Of a stretch of 7,240 nucleotides of DNA, positions 6,321 to 7,240 are shown piece after piece. Numbering within the stretch: the first letter of the stretch is position 1; each line of letters opens with the position of its first letter. Position numbers and translations under genes: made by a program. The DNA lies in the NCBI GenBank assembly GCA_016934645.1, contig JAFGSL010000145.1, forward strand, positions 1 to 7,240, read 5' to 3'. The notes under the pieces were generated by a model. That model was given only the letters and a program-made list of their open reading frames with translations, was not told the origin of the DNA and made no database searches. Source of the DNA: Anaerolineae bacterium (GTDB lineage Bacteria; Chloroflexota; Anaerolineae; B4-G1; SLSP01).

Positions 6321-6342
6321 ATAGCGAATAGTGAATTACGAG
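6318..6342 (+). repeat. 7-bp repeat array directly after the four-helix gene
   Basis: The units are TGAATAG (6318-6324), CGAATAG (6325-6331), TGAATTA (6332-6338) and a partial CGAG. The first contains the four-helix gene's TGA stop codon. It is in the same orientation as the left array at 5824-5890 and inverted relative to 6375-6399. Confidence 0.75.
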
Positions 6343-6374
6343 ATGTTTGTGAACCCAACGGGATTTCCAATATC

Positions 6375-6399
6375 ATTCGTAATTCGCTATTCGTAATTC
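6375..6399 (-). repeat. 7-bp repeat array, right end of element 2 (inverted)
   Basis: The units are ATTCGTA (6375-6381), ATTCGCT (6382-6388), ATTCGTA (6389-6395) and ATTC (6396-6399). The reverse complement matches the left array and the direct array at 6318-6342 with about three mismatches. A stem with a 30-odd-nt loop could form 16 nt before the ribosome site of the second gnd gene. Confidence 0.8.
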
Positions 6400-6427
6400 T
6401 CAAAACTAATATCTTAGGAGGAACAAT

Positions 6428-7240
6428 ATGTCGAAAAAAGCAGATATCGCCCTCATCGGCTTAGCCGTGATGGGCCAAAATCTGGTGTTAAATATGAGCG
6501 ATCACGGCTTCAAAGTGGCTGTGTTCAATCGCACCGTGTCCAAGGTGGATGACTTCATCAACGGCAGCGCGGCGGGACGCGAAATTTACGGTGCGCACTC
6601 CATCGAGGAGCTGGTGGGGATGCTGGAATCACCGCGCCGGGTGATGTTGCTGGTCAAGGCCGGGCAAGCAGTGGATGACTTCATCGAAAAGCTCATCCCG
6701 CATCTGGATCCGGGCGACATCATCATCGACGGCGGCAACTCCAATTATAACGACACGATACGCCGCACGGCTTACGTCGAGTCGAAAGGCTTGCTCTACA
6801 TCGGCACGGGCGTCTCCGGCGGCGAGGAAGGCGCACGTAACGGCCCTTCGATTATGCCGGGCGGGTCACCGGAAGCCTGGCCGCACGTCAAGCTCATTTT
6901 CCAGGCGGTCGCGGCCAAAGTGGATGGGGGTTCTCCCTGTTGCGACTGGGTCGGCGAAGATGGCGCGGGCCACTACGTCAAGATGACGCACAACGGCATC
7001 GAGTACGGCGATATGCAGCTCATCTGCGAAGCCTATTACCTGATGAAAGAAGCGCTGGGCATGAGCAATAGTGAGATGCACCAGGTCTTCGCTGAATGGA
7101 ATGAGGGCAAGCTGGACTCATACCTCGTCGAGATCACCCGCGATATTTTGGGCTTCAAGGACAAGGACGGTAATTATGTTGTTGATCAGGTTCTCGATAC
7201 TGCCGGGCAGAAGGGCACAGGCAAGTGGACGGCGATCTCG
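6428..7240 (+). CDS. gnd: 6-phosphogluconate dehydrogenase (NADP+-type), 3' truncated by the window edge
   Basis: The frame stays open to the last base; 271 residues are visible, about 57% of the usual length. ATG 6428 follows a strong AGGAGG (6416-6421) by 6 nt. It shares all the landmarks of the upstream gnd: GLAVMG (11-16, the Ala form as in E. coli Gnd), VKAG (76-79), [10 protein letters not shown] (101-110), [11 protein letters not shown] (126-136), GPSIMPGG (139-146), the catalytic Lys185, His188, Asn189 and Glu192 in [10 protein letters not shown], and KGTGKWT (262-268). Unlike its neighbour it has the canonical NRT (34-36) after strand 2, which binds the NADP+ 2'-phosphate. This is therefore a second enzyme for the same decarboxylation, probably NADPH-producing. 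The two are paralogues of clearly different subtype rather than a recent duplication. The C-terminal domain and stop lie beyond the window. Confidence 0.94.
   Translation, partial: MSKKADIALIGLAVMGQNLVLNMSDHGFKVAVFNRTVSKVDDFINGSAAGREIYGAHSIEELVGMLESPRRVMLLVKAGQAVDDFIEKLIPHLDPGDIIIDGGNSNYNDTIRRTAYVESKGLLYIGTGVSGGEEGARNGPSIMPGGSPEAWPHVKLIFQAVAAKVDGGSPCCDWVGEDGAGHYVKMTHNGIEYGDMQLICEAYYLMKEALGMSNSEMHQVFAEWNEGKLDSYLVEITRDILGFKDKDGNYVVDQVLDTAGQKGTGKWTAIS

Larger units (their letters stand above)
5824..6399 (+). mobile_element. Repeat-bounded element carrying an intact four-helix-bundle gene
   Basis: This is a 576-bp segment with a long left heptamer array (5824-5890), one ORF, a second direct array (6318-6342) and a right inverted array (6375-6399). 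It has the same architecture and gene as the deleted element at 4128-4380. The two right-hand arrays can fold on each other around a 32-nt loop (6343-6374). No transposase or recombinase is encoded, so movement, if any, would need a helper or the four-helix protein itself. The boundaries are taken from the repeats; no target duplication is evident. Confidence 0.55.

Overview
The window is a bacterial locus for breaking down plant pectin and sugar acids. Its base composition is moderately GC-rich and all supported genes read on the + strand. Several hints point to Chloroflexota (Anaerolineae/Caldilineae-like): heptamer CGAATTA arrays bracketing a four-helix-bundle gene, and that gene's N-terminal YVEW motif and GSARESKGWYY motif. 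This placement rests on remembered family patterns and is only moderately certain.

Layout. (1) 1-873: the 3' part of a PL9-type pectate lyase, with the family's Ca2+ ligands and catalytic lysine in place. (2) 874-1152: an untranslated spacer with a 14-bp palindrome, a good sigma70-type promoter (TTGGCA-N16-TATAAT) and a structured leader holding a possible seven-codon peptide and an attenuator-like hairpin. (3) 1153-2418: a LarA-family nickel-pincer (NPN) racemase/epimerase. (4) 2427-2918: a small SAM-methyltransferase-like protein, 8 nt downstream of the larA homologue. (5) 2980-4134: a Gfo/Idh/MocA sugar dehydrogenase. (6) 4394-5830: a complete 6-phosphogluconate dehydrogenase. (7) 6428-7240: the 5' part of a second, paralogous 6-phosphogluconate dehydrogenase that runs off the window.

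Two related repeat-bounded elements lie between these genes. One (about 4128-4380) is between the Gfo/Idh gene and the first gnd. The other (about 5824-6399) is between the two gnd genes. Each is bounded by 7-bp repeat arrays in inverted orientation. The second carries an intact four-helix-bundle (23S-IVP-like) ORF. The first keeps only the two ends of the same gene, with about 75 codons deleted and the frame shifted. In both, the left array overlaps the stop codon of the upstream metabolic gene. The two junctions also share ATGGGGAA exactly 13 bp before the first CGAATTA unit, so the elements may have rewritten the C-termini of their neighbours.

How the genes may work together (inference): extracellular pectin is cut by the PL9 lyase, and the sugars and uronates are oxidised or reduced by the Gfo/Idh enzyme. 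The LarA homologue would epimerise an aldonate at C2, for example D-mannonate/D-gluconate. Once phosphorylated by a kinase not seen here, gluconate would enter the pentose phosphate pathway through the two 6-phosphogluconate dehydrogenases. One of these has an acidic DLD cofactor loop (NAD+-like) and the other an NRT loop (NADP+-like). No kinase, transporter, regulator or NPN-synthesis gene (larB/C/E) is in the window.
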